DNA from: Planctomycetia bacterium
GTDB taxonomy: Bacteria; Planctomycetota; Planctomycetia; Pirellulales; JACPPG01
Assembly (NCBI GenBank): GCA_016191115.1
Contig: JACPPG010000078.1
Location: forward strand, 1 to 58,559
Reading direction: 5' to 3'
DNA length: 58,559 nt
Below, piece by piece: positions 51,938 through 58,420 of the stretch; the stretch's first letter is position 1, and the number at the start of each line of letters is the position of its first letter. The notes below the pieces were generated by a model, which ran no database searches, was not told the origin of the DNA, and saw only the letters and a program-made list of their open reading frames with translations. The position numbers were made by a program, and so were the translations under genes.

Positions 51938-52270
51938 ATGGCAGTCATGCTCAGCGAAAAGGCCGCCCACGAAGTCAAACGCATCATGGAGGAGCAGAAG
52001 CTCGGCCCAGAGACCGTGTTGCGGGTCGGCGTCGCCGGCGGCGGCTGCAGCGGTTTCCAATACAGCCTGGGCTTCGACAAGACGTTCGACGAGAAGGCCG
52101 ACTCGAAATTCGACTATCACGGCGTGACCGTGGTCGTCGACAAGAAGAGCGCCCTGTATCTCGACGGCACGACAGTCGACTTCTACGACGGGCTGGAGAA
52201 GCGCGGCTTCACGTTCGACAATCCGCAGGCCGTCAAGACGTGCGGCTGCGGCAGTTCGTTCCAGGCGTAA
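51938..52270 (+). CDS. Iron-sulfur cluster carrier, A-type (IscA/ErpA-like)
   Basis: 110 residues from ATG 51938, preceded by GGAGG. The three cluster-binding cysteines are in VAGGGCSGFQYSLGF and VKTCGCGSSF, the hallmark of A-type carriers. The total length is normal. It sits 130 bp after iscS, which supports a role in Fe-S maturation of target proteins such as aconitase. Whether it is IscA, ErpA or SufA cannot be decided from sequence alone. It is followed by an intrinsic terminator. Confidence 0.93.
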   Translation: MAVMLSEKAAHEVKRIMEEQKLGPETVLRVGVAGGGCSGFQYSLGFDKTFDEKADSKFDYHGVTVVVDKKSALYLDGTTVDFYDGLEKRGFTFDNPQAVKTCGCGSSFQA

Positions 52271-52310
52271 GGGACGCGGCCGCCCACGAGAACATCGCGA
52301 ATCGATTGAG

Positions 52311-52350
52311 ACCCCGTCACGCCGGCTCCGGCCGCCGCGGCGGGGTTTTT
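52311..52350 (+). terminator. Intrinsic terminator after the IscA-like gene
   Basis: ACCCCG (52311-52316) pairs with CGGGGT (52341-52346), with an internal GC-rich hairpin GCCGGCTCCGGC. Five T follow (52346-52350). It lies 41 bases past the stop codon. Confidence 0.7.
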
Positions 52351-52377
52351 GTTCGGGGGCGGGCACCTTGCCCGCCT

Positions 52378-52501
52378 CAGGAGAACTGCGAAGTCCTTGG
52401 AGAGGGGGTCAGGCACATTTTTCGGCCGAAGGTCCTTCGGAAGAATTGAGAACGGCATGTGCCGAAAAATGAGCCAGACTCCGGACTTTGCAGTTCTCCT
52501 G
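52378..52501 (-). repeat. F2 hairpin MITE, copy 2 (complete, perfect 10-bp target duplication)
   Basis: 124 bp from CAGGAGAACTGCGAAGTCC to GGACTTTGCAGTTCTCCTG. The direct repeat TTGCCCGCCT is at 52368-52377 and 52502-52511, identical. Stem arms GGGGTCAGGCACATTTTTCG and CGAAAAATGAGCCAGACTCC are present. It is inserted in a GGGCGGGCACCTTGCCCGCC palindrome. Confidence 0.92.
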
Positions 52502-52620
52502 TTGCCCGCCTCGAATTATTGGCGGACGTGAGAACGAGGGTGTAGATTGGAATCGGGCACCGCCGCGTCGCTGGCCGGAGTCGCCGAGTAAGCATTCAAC
52601 GTCCCAACGAGGCATTGACG

Positions 52621-52899
52621 ATGACCGACAAAGACATCAATTACGAAATCCTGCCCGCCGGCATGGCGATGGACGAGACCGACGTCAACCTGCGGAGCTA
52701 CTTCAGCCGGATGTCGGACGACAAGCTGCGCGAGTACGACCCTACGTGGATCGACGACCAGGTGATCGCCTGGGACGACAATTTCCGCGACGATGGGGTG
52801 CTTTTCTTGGTTTGCAGCGAACGGGACGTGGAAATCGAAGAGTACCGCCGCGTCCTGGGCGAGCACATCCGCTTCCGCTTCCACGGCGTGCCGAAGTAG
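52621..52899 (+). CDS. Small acidic hypothetical protein
   Basis: 92 residues from ATG 52621, with GAGG upstream. Acidic, with MTDKDINYEILPAGMAMDET, then LRSYFSRMSDDKLREYDPTW, IDDQVIAWDDNF, and a beta-like VLFLVCSERDVEIEEYRRVL. I do not recognise a family. The good coding look and Shine-Dalgarno support a real gene. It is isolated between F2 copies on both sides. Confidence 0.65.
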   Translation: MTDKDINYEILPAGMAMDETDVNLRSYFSRMSDDKLREYDPTWIDDQVIAWDDNFRDDGVLFLVCSERDVEIEEYRRVLGEHIRFRFHGVPK

Positions 52900-52913
52900 G
52901 GCTTTTCGGCCGT

Positions 52914-52942
52914 TGGGGGGGCGGGCATCCTGCCCGCCTTCC
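52914..52942. repeat. GGGCGGGCATCCTGCCCGCC palindromic module
   Basis: A free-standing copy of the F3 end module, ending CCCGCCTTCC. This last part is the apparent target of the two consecutive insertions that follow. Confidence 0.6.
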
Positions 52943-53067
52943 AAGGAGAACTGCAAAGTCCGGGGTCTGGCTCCTTTGTCGGCACGTGCGGTCCTCAATT
53001 CTTCCGAAGGACCCTTCGGCCGACAAATGTGCCTGACCCCCTCTCCCAGGACTTTGCCGTTCTCCTG
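52942..53067 (+). repeat. F2 hairpin MITE, copy 3
   Basis: Starts CAAGGAGAACTGCAAAGTCC (one extra base in the end) and ends GACTTTGCCGTTCTCCTG. The flanking 10 bases are GCCCGCCTTC (52932-52941) and CCCCGCCTTC (53068-53077), a 9/10 duplication. The stem has GGGGTCTGGCTCCTTTGTCG on one side and CCGACAAATGTGCCTGACCC on the other. The usual TTTTTCGG/CCGAAAAA is replaced on both sides (TTTGTCGG/CCGACAAA), a compensatory change. Confidence 0.88.
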
Positions 53068-53077
53068 CCCCGCCTTC

Positions 53078-53234
53078 CGGGGCCGTTCACAGATTCAAGC
53101 TTGCCGGCGGCGCACCGGCGGGAAAGTGGGACAGGCACCGAGACGCAGCGTTGGTATGAAAGGGCTTGCGCTGTTTGTGCTCGGAGCCTGTCCCATTTTC
53201 CCGCCTCGCCATTTTGAAAAACAGAATGGCCCTG
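53078..53234 (+). repeat. F1 hairpin MITE, copy 6 (complete, directly beside an F2 copy)
   Basis: 157 bp, beginning CGGGGCCGTTCACAG (one substitution in the end) and ending GAATGGCCCTG. Flanks are CCCCGCCTTC (53068-53077) and GCCCGCCTTC (53235-53244), a 9/10 duplication. It shares its left duplication copy with the right flank of the adjacent F2 element. Its right stem arm has GAGCCTGTCCC where most copies have GAGCCAGTCCC. Confidence 0.88.
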
Positions 53235-53304
53235 GCCCGCCTTCCGAGCCGAGTGCGGTGGTCCGCAGGACCAGCTACAATGGTCGCCGCCTGACCGCGC
53301 TTCA

Positions 53305-53333
53305 GACCGCCGGGATAAACCCGGCGGCTCGCT
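53305..53333. repeat. GACCGCCGGGATAAACCCGG palindrome
   Basis: A fourth copy of the family at 14684, 19131 and 20908: GACCGCCGGGATAAACCCGG followed by CGGCTCGCT. It lies 61 bases before the start of the hydrolase gene. Confidence 0.6.
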
Positions 53334-53393
53334 CTTATGACACGGCGCGCGGCGCGCTGTCCACGTCTCTATCAATCGTTGTCGAGGTGCCGT

Positions 53394-54410
53394 ATGCCCA
53401 CTGCGCCACGTTGCCGTCTGAGCCAATCGACTATCGCGCTATTATTGCTCGTTGGCACGGTCGGCGCGCAAGAGCGGCGCGTCAATTTCACGCCGCCCGA
53501 CGACGTGGCGTTCCGCACCGCCTGGATCAATAGCGAAGGGTCACGGATGGCCGCCGAAGTGTACGCGCCGAAAACGCCGGCGACGCCCAAGCTGCCGGCG
53601 ATCGTCATGGCACACGGCTGGGGCGGCGTCGCTGCCAACCTGCGGCCCGATGCCGTGGCCTTCGCCCGCGCCGGCTACCTCGTGGTGACGTTCGACTACC
53701 GGGGCTGGGGGGCAAGCGACTCGCGCGTGTTCCTGACGGGGCCGGCGCCGGAGCGCACGAGCAACTTGCGTTTCACGTCCGAGGTACAAGAAGTCCGCGA
53801 AGTCGTCGATCCGATCGACCAGACCACCGACCTCGCCAATGCCGTGAGCTGGGTATACGGCGAGCCACAGTGCGACAGGGAACGGATCGGCCTGTGGGGC
53901 AGCAGCTACTCGGGCGGGCACGTCGTGTACGTCGCGGCCCGCGACCCGCGCGTGAAGGCCACGGTCAGCCAGGTGCCCGCGCTGGATTCCCGTCCGTTCG
54001 TCTTGGGTCCCGAGGAACGGCAGAAGACGTTCGACCAGGCCGCGGCCCGCGCGCACGGCGACTTGGGCTACCCGCCGCCTGGAGCGCGCGAGGTGGGCAA
54101 CTTGCGCGGCGGGCCGGTGCGCGAGAAGTTGATGCAGTACGCCCCCGTCGAGGACGCGGCCCGCGCGCCACAATGTGCCATGCTCTTCGTTCTGGCTGAG
54201 AAGGAGGAGCTCTTCGACAACAAGGACCACGGCATCAAGGCCTACGAGCGGGCGACGGGCCCCAAAAAGCTGGTCACGGTCCCGAATATCACGCACTACG
54301 GCATCTACATGCAGGCCCGCAAGCAGGCACAGGAACTCGAGGTGGCGTGGTACGACGAGCATCTGAAGGGCGCCAAGGCGGCCGCGCCGGCTGCCCGCGG
54401 CGGTGAGTGA
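53394..54410 (+). CDS. Exported alpha/beta hydrolase (S15/dienelactone-hydrolase-like)
   Basis: 338 residues from ATG 53394, which gives a signal peptide (RLSQSTIALLLLVGTVGAQE); the frame is open 19 codons further. The fold markers are AIVMAHGWGGVAANLRPDAV (oxyanion strand-loop), VVTFDYRGWGASDSR and the nucleophile elbow GLWGSSYSGGHVVYVAARDP. The GSSYSGG form is that of X-Pro peptidase/acyl esterase (S15-like) relatives. The acid is probably the D/E in AEKEELFDNKDHG, and the histidine is in NITHYGIYM. The substrate is unknown. The rlmI-like gene starts at its stop, so the two are probably co-transcribed. Confidence 0.85.
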   Translation: MPTAPRCRLSQSTIALLLLVGTVGAQERRVNFTPPDDVAFRTAWINSEGSRMAAEVYAPKTPATPKLPAIVMAHGWGGVAANLRPDAVAFARAGYLVVTFDYRGWGASDSRVFLTGPAPERTSNLRFTSEVQEVREVVDPIDQTTDLANAVSWVYGEPQCDRERIGLWGSSYSGGHVVYVAARDPRVKATVSQVPALDSRPFVLGPEERQKTFDQAAARAHGDLGYPPPGAREVGNLRGGPVREKLMQYAPVEDAARAPQCAMLFVLAEKEELFDNKDHGIKAYERATGPKKLVTVPNITHYGIYMQARKQAQELEVAWYDEHLKGAKAAAPAARGGE

Positions 54411-54414
54411 ACTG

Positions 54415-55644
54415 ATGAACGTCGTGCCGTCGGAAACACCCCTTCGCCATGGGATGGCTGAAGCCCAGGTCATCCTCAAGCCGCAGAAGGCCCGTCCCTT
54501 CTTCGGCCGGCATCCGTGGGTGCTGGACTCGGCGATCGACCACGTCGAGGGGCACGTCGCCGATGGCGGCGTCGTGGATTTGTTGTCCCACACCGGCAAG
54601 TTCGTCGCCCGCGGCCTTTACAATCCGCACAGCCGCATCCGCGTCCGGCTGTACACGTGGTCGCCGGCCGACGTCCTCGATGAAGACTTCTGGCGGCGGC
54701 GGATCGCGCAGGCCGTCGAGCGTCGCCGGCAACTGGGGTACGACCGACCGGAGGGCGCCGCGCGATTGATCTATAGCGAGGCCGACGGCCTGAGCGGTCT
54801 GGTCGTCGATCGTTACGCCCACTATCTCGTCGCGCAGGTCACGGCTCTGGCCATGCAGACGCGCGTCGATCGGTTGCTGCCGCTGTTGGTCGAGGCGGTC
54901 GCGCCGCAAGGGATCGTCGTCCGAACCGACCGCGCGCTTGCGCGCCTGGAAGGATTGGCCAGCGACGAAGAGCGCTCCTGGGGGGCCGTGCCCGAGGGGC
55001 CCGTCTTCATCGAAGAGCACGGCATCCGTTATGGTATCGAGCTGGGGATTGGGCAAAAGACGGGCTTCTATCTGGATCAGCGAGAGAATCGGCGGGCCGC
55101 CGCAGCGTACGTTCGCGGCGGCCGCGTCTTGGATCTGTTCTGCTACACCGGCGGATTCAGCCTGGCGGCGGCCCGGCTGGGAGCCGCGTCGCACGTGCTG
55201 GGGATCGATGGCAGCCAGAAGGCCATCGCCGTGGCCCACGCGGGGGTCGAGCTCAATTCGCTCCCGGGCGTCCGCTTCGAGGTTGCCGATTGCTTCGACG
55301 CGCTCGATGCACTGGTGGCCGAGGGGGAGCGGTTCGACATGGTCATCCTCGACCCGCCGAAGTTCACCCGCAGCCGCAAGAGCGTGGACGAAGCCCTGCG
55401 GGCCTATCACCGCATCAATCGGCTCGCCGTGACGCTCATCCCGCCAGGCGGCACACTGGTGACGTGCAGTTGTTCGGGCAGCGTCACGCGGGAGGATTTC
55501 CTGTATATGCTGGCCGGCGTGGCGCAGCAATCGGGCCGGGATATTCAGGTTCTCGAGCAGCGCGGCGCCGCGCCCGACCATCCGGTCAGCGCGACTTGCC
55601 TGGAAACCGAGTATCTGAAATGCTTCATTTGCCGCGTGGTGTAG
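54415..55644 (+). CDS. rlmI: RlmI-type class I rRNA methyltransferase (PUA + SAM domain)
   Basis: 409 residues if started at ATG 54415; GTG 54403 (overlapping the upstream stop) and ATG 54454 are also possible. The PUA-like N-terminal domain has AEAQVILKPQKARPFFGRHP, WVLDSAIDHVEGHVADG and KFVARGLYNPHSRIRVRLYT. The middle RlmI domain has EADGLSGLVVDRYAHYLVAQ and GIELGIGQKTGFYLDQRENR. The SAM domain has RVLDLFCYTGGFSLAAARLG and the catalytic DPPKFTRSRKSVDEAL. RlmI in E. coli methylates C1962 of 23S rRNA; assignment to that exact base is inferred. It overlaps or abuts the hydrolase gene. Confidence 0.88.
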   Translation: MNVVPSETPLRHGMAEAQVILKPQKARPFFGRHPWVLDSAIDHVEGHVADGGVVDLLSHTGKFVARGLYNPHSRIRVRLYTWSPADVLDEDFWRRRIAQAVERRRQLGYDRPEGAARLIYSEADGLSGLVVDRYAHYLVAQVTALAMQTRVDRLLPLLVEAVAPQGIVVRTDRALARLEGLASDEERSWGAVPEGPVFIEEHGIRYGIELGIGQKTGFYLDQRENRRAAAAYVRGGRVLDLFCYTGGFSLAAARLGAASHVLGIDGSQKAIAVAHAGVELNSLPGVRFEVADCFDALDALVAEGERFDMVILDPPKFTRSRKSVDEALRAYHRINRLAVTLIPPGGTLVTCSCSGSVTREDFLYMLAGVAQQSGRDIQVLEQRGAAPDHPVSATCLETEYLKCFICRVV

Positions 55645-55649
55645 CGAGC

Positions 55650-55833
55650 GACTAGCAACCAGAGATTAGCGATTAGCCGGAGCTGGCGCCTGCGCCAACA
55701 TCGCTCTTGCTAGTTCGCCAGTCGTAGTTGTAGGGTGCTCTATGAGCACCGAACGCCATCCTGGTGCACGCAGTGCACCCTACAGCACCAGGCGCCCGCT
55801 GGGGCTCATTGCTAATCGCTAGTTGCTAATTGC
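55650..55833. repeat. GATTAGCAACTAGCGATTAG inverted repeat and GTAGGGTGC hairpin
   Basis: Left arm GACTAGCAACCAGAGATTAG then CGATTAGC (55650-55677). Right arm GCTAATCGCTAGTTGCTAAT then TGC (55811-55833). Between them is a second inverted repeat GTAGGGTGC...GCACCCTAC (55732-55785). The right arm covers the 3' end of the bcp gene on the minus strand and supplies its last codons and stop. Confidence 0.7.
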
Positions 55834-56297
55834 TTCAGCGCCGCCAGCACTTCGTCGTCGTGGCCGTCGACTGAGACCTTCTTCCACATTTTGCGGACCT
55901 TGCCCTCCGCGTCGATCAGATAGGTCGATCGCTGGATGCCCCAGGACTTCTTGCCGTACATGTTTTTCTCGCGCCAGGCGCCGTATTTCTCGGCCAGGCG
56001 GTGGTCGACGTCGGCCAACAGCGGAAAGTTCAGCTTGAACTTGTCGCGGAACTTCTGATGACTCGCCACGTCGTCGGTGCTGACGCCGAGCACCGTGGCG
56101 CCTAGCTTCGCCAACTCGCGTTTGCGGTCGCGAAATGCGCAGGCCTCGCGCGTGCAGCCCGGCGTGTCGTCACGGGGATAGAAGTACAGCACAACCGGCC
56201 GGCCGCGCAGGTCCTTGAGCTTGACCCTGGTACCATCGTCGGCCGGAAGCGTGAAGTCGGGGGCCGCTTTGCCTTCTTCCAACCAGTCGCCCATCAT
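55812..56297 (-). CDS. bcp: Thioredoxin-dependent peroxiredoxin (Bcp/PrxQ)
   Basis: 161 residues from ATG 56297 (MMGDWLEEGKAAPDFTLPAD), with AAAGGA upstream. The peroxidatic cysteine is in FYPRDDTPGCTREACAFRDR. The sixth residue on is the resolving Cys (PGCTREAC), the Bcp pattern. VLGVSTDDVASHQKFRDKF, FPLLADVDHRLAEKYG and STYLIDAEGKVRKMWKKV follow. It reduces organic and hydrogen peroxides with thioredoxin. The last residues (QLATSD) are encoded by the GATTAGC repeat. The upstream extension in the same frame is not supported. Confidence 0.93.
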   Translation of the reverse strand: MMGDWLEEGKAAPDFTLPADDGTRVKLKDLRGRPVVLYFYPRDDTPGCTREACAFRDRKRELAKLGATVLGVSTDDVASHQKFRDKFKLNFPLLADVDHRLAEKYGAWREKNMYGKKSWGIQRSTYLIDAEGKVRKMWKKVSVDGHDDEVLAALKQLATSD

Positions 56298-56403
56298 AGG
56301 TCCTTTCAGTGTAGCCGGGTTGCCGCCGTGCTGGCGGCGAGGTAGAGCCACGGTGTCGTTCGTCGTCGATGTTATGGCGATGAATCGATATCGCGGCAAG
56401 CCC

Positions 56404-56560
56404 CAGGGCCGTTCACAGATTCAAGTTGGACGGCGGCGCACCGGCGGGAAAGTGGGACAGGCACCGAGACGCAGCGTTGGTCTGAAAGGGCTTGCGCTGT
56501 TTATGCTCGGAGCCAGTCCCATTTTCCCGCCTCGCCATTTTGAAAAACAGAATGGTCCTG
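56404..56560 (+). repeat. F1 hairpin MITE, copy 7 (complete, perfect 10-bp target duplication; reference copy)
   Basis: 157 bp from CAGGGCCGTTCACAG to GAATGGTCCTG. The direct repeat CGGCAAGCCC is at 56394-56403 and 56561-56570, identical. Stem arms lie at 56443-56468 and 56506-56531 (26 nt each). 23 pair as Watson-Crick, one is a G-T, and two are A-A mismatches. The loop is 37 nt. It lies between the divergent bcp and methyltransferase genes. Confidence 0.93.
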
Positions 56561-56629
56561 CGGCAAGCCCCCGCCGCCGGAGCTGTGTTAGACTGTTTGC
56601 GATTGTGGCACCCTATCGGGGCGTCGACC

Positions 56630-57229
56630 GTGCCGGACGAAAACCCTTATCGCTTTGCCATGACCGCGATGTTCGTCGCGGCGATCGCCATTGCCGGCTA
56701 CCGCCGCGTGCAAGCCGCGCGCGCAGGCGGCCACGTGTCGCACGCGCAGGAGGGCCGCTTGATGTTCTTTTCGCTGCGTGCCGCCGGCCTGGCCGCGTGG
56801 GGCGGCGTTATCGTCTACCTGGTCAATCCCGCCTGGATGGCCTGGGCCTCGATTCCGCTATCGAGTGCCGTCCGCTGGGCCGGCGCCGTCGCGGCCGTCG
56901 TTTGCCTTGGGCTTCTGGCATGGACGCTGGCCCATCTAGGCCACAATCTGACCGACACGGTTGCCACGCGTCGCGAGCATACGCTGGTCACGTCGGGTCC
57001 GTATCGAATTGTGCGTCACCCGTTCTATGTGTCGGCCGCGCTTTTGTTTGCGGCGGCAACGCTATTGACGGCGAATTGGTTTATCGGTCTGGCGGGACTG
57101 GCCGCGATGGTGCTTTTGGTGCTCAGGACCTCGAACGAGGAGGCACGCCTCCACGACCGATTCGGCGAGGCCTACGAGGAGTACCAACGTCGCACGGGCC
57201 GGTTTATGCCGCGACTTCGTCGCCGATAG
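56630..57229 (+). CDS. Isoprenylcysteine carboxyl methyltransferase-like membrane protein
   Basis: 199 residues from GTG 56630 (VPDENPYRFAMTAMFVAAIA); ATG 56660 is the alternative. There are about five hydrophobic segments. The C-terminal ICMT/PEMT signature is present: RREHTLVTSGPYRIVRHPFY for SAM binding and NEEARLHDRFGEAYEEYQRR near the end. Bacterial members methylate small lipophilic or lipid substrates; the specific one is not known. A longer frame from 56492 runs through F1 copy 7 and is an artefact. Confidence 0.85.
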   Translation: MPDENPYRFAMTAMFVAAIAIAGYRRVQAARAGGHVSHAQEGRLMFFSLRAAGLAAWGGVIVYLVNPAWMAWASIPLSSAVRWAGAVAAVVCLGLLAWTLAHLGHNLTDTVATRREHTLVTSGPYRIVRHPFYVSAALLFAAATLLTANWFIGLAGLAAMVLLVLRTSNEEARLHDRFGEAYEEYQRRTGRFMPRLRRR

Positions 57230-57362
57230 CGAGGATCAGGTCGTCCCGCGGGCGGACTACGTATCCGGCGCAAATCGGGTAAACTCTTGCTGGGCCGATT
57301 TCGGGCATTCCACCGCAAACTGTGCACGCCCGACCTCCGTGATAGACCTCGGTTGAGAAAGG

Positions 57363-57785
57363 ATGATGTCAATGGCCGGAAAATCGCCGCGAACGGTTGC
57401 GAAAAACATTCGCACGAAGACGGGCAAACCTAAGGCGCGCGCGGCGAACATGGCCAAGCCGCCGCGGCAAGGAAAGAAGCCCGGCCGAGCCGTGAAAGCC
57501 GGCGCCTCACAACCAAGCACCAGCCACGGCGCCGCGGCCGGTAATCGTGCATCGAAGCAGACCAAAGAGACTTACTATTTCGTCGTCACCTCGGCCAATG
57601 CAAGGATCTCGACCGCCAAGCCGCCGTCGGCGGAGCGCGTCGAGACGGCCGGTAGTTTCAGAGAAGTCAAGGACAAAGCCGTCGATCACCTGATCGAATT
57701 GATCGACGCGCTCGAGCGCCGCTTGTGGGAGATCAAGCGATCGCAGGACTACGCCGAATACCAGGCACAGCTCGAGAGCCACTAA
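57363..57785 (+). CDS. Hypothetical protein with basic N-terminal half and helical C-terminus
   Basis: 140 residues; the start is one of three close ATGs (57363, 57366, 57372). Residues 1-65 are very basic and low in complexity (KSPRTVAKNIRTKTGKPKAR, AKPPRQGKKPGRAVKAG). Residues 70-140 contain a strand-like ETYYFVVTSANARIS and a helix-rich DKAVDHLIELIDALERRLWE. The basic tail could bind nucleic acid, which is an inference. No family is recognised. It lies 14 bp before the mgtC-like gene. Confidence 0.6.
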   Translation: MMSMAGKSPRTVAKNIRTKTGKPKARAANMAKPPRQGKKPGRAVKAGASQPSTSHGAAAGNRASKQTKETYYFVVTSANARISTAKPPSAERVETAGSFREVKDKAVDHLIELIDALERRLWEIKRSQDYAEYQAQLESH

Positions 57786-57799
57786 CAAGAGAGGCTGCG

Positions 57800-58267
57800 A
57801 TGGACGCGCTGTGGGATCAGCTTGGCCTCGAGACGCCCGGTCATGGCCACCTCCTACGCGTCGGTGTGCGGTTGCTCGTCGCCGCCTTGCTGGGTGGACT
57901 GGTGGGCATTGAGCGGCAAGCCCACAATCGCTGGGCCGGCCTGCGGACCCACATGATCGTTTCTCTCGGGACGGCGCTTTTTACGATCATTCCCTGGGAG
58001 GCCGGCGCGGGCGCCAAGGGCATGGTCGAGGTGGTCAAGGGGATCGCCGCGGGCATCGGCTTCTTGGGTGGCGGCACGATCCTGAAGGTCACCGCCGAGC
58101 GGCAAATCGAGGGGCTTACGACCGCCGCCACGATCTGGCTGACCGCGGCCGTCGGCTTCGCCGTCGGCGCCGGCTGGGTCGTCCCGGCTACGATCGCCAC
58201 GGTGCTGTCGCTGGTGATCCTGACGCTGCTCAAACGGGTGGAAGACCGCTGGAAACACCCTTCGTAG
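57800..58267 (+). CDS. MgtC/SapB-family membrane protein
   Basis: 155 residues from ATG 57800 with AAGAGAGG upstream. Four to five hydrophobic segments carry the MgtC signature: LLVAALLGGLVGIERQAHNR, AGLRTHMIVSLGTALFTI, GIAAGIGFLGGGTILK and IEGLTTAATIWLTAAVGFAV. The C-terminal cytoplasmic domain of full-length MgtC is missing, as in short SapB forms. Family members affect Mg2+ homeostasis and ATP synthase in pathogens, but the role in this organism is unknown. It is probably co-transcribed with the basic protein upstream. Confidence 0.88.
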   Translation: MDALWDQLGLETPGHGHLLRVGVRLLVAALLGGLVGIERQAHNRWAGLRTHMIVSLGTALFTIIPWEAGAGAKGMVEVVKGIAAGIGFLGGGTILKVTAERQIEGLTTAATIWLTAAVGFAVGAGWVVPATIATVLSLVILTLLKRVEDRWKHPS

Positions 58268-58280
58268 CTTCTCGCTCCAC

Positions 58281-58403
58281 CAGGAGAACTGCCAAGTCCG
58301 GGGTCTGGCTCATTTTTCGGCACACGCGGTCTTCAATCCTCCCGACGGACCTTCGGCCGAAAAATGTGCCTGACCCCCTCTCCCAGGCTTTGCAGTTCTC
58401 CTG
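58281..58403 (+). repeat. F2 hairpin MITE, copy 4 (complete, 9/10 target duplication)
   Basis: 123 bp from CAGGAGAACTGCCAAGTCC to GGCTTTGCAGTTCTCCTG. Flanks are CTCGCTCCAC (58271-58280) and CTCGTTCCAC (58404-58413). Stem arms GGGGTCTGGCTCATTTTTCG and CGAAAAATGTGCCTGACCCC are intact. It begins 13 bases after the mgtC-like stop. Confidence 0.9.
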
Positions 58404-58420
58404 CTCGTTCCACCGCGGTT

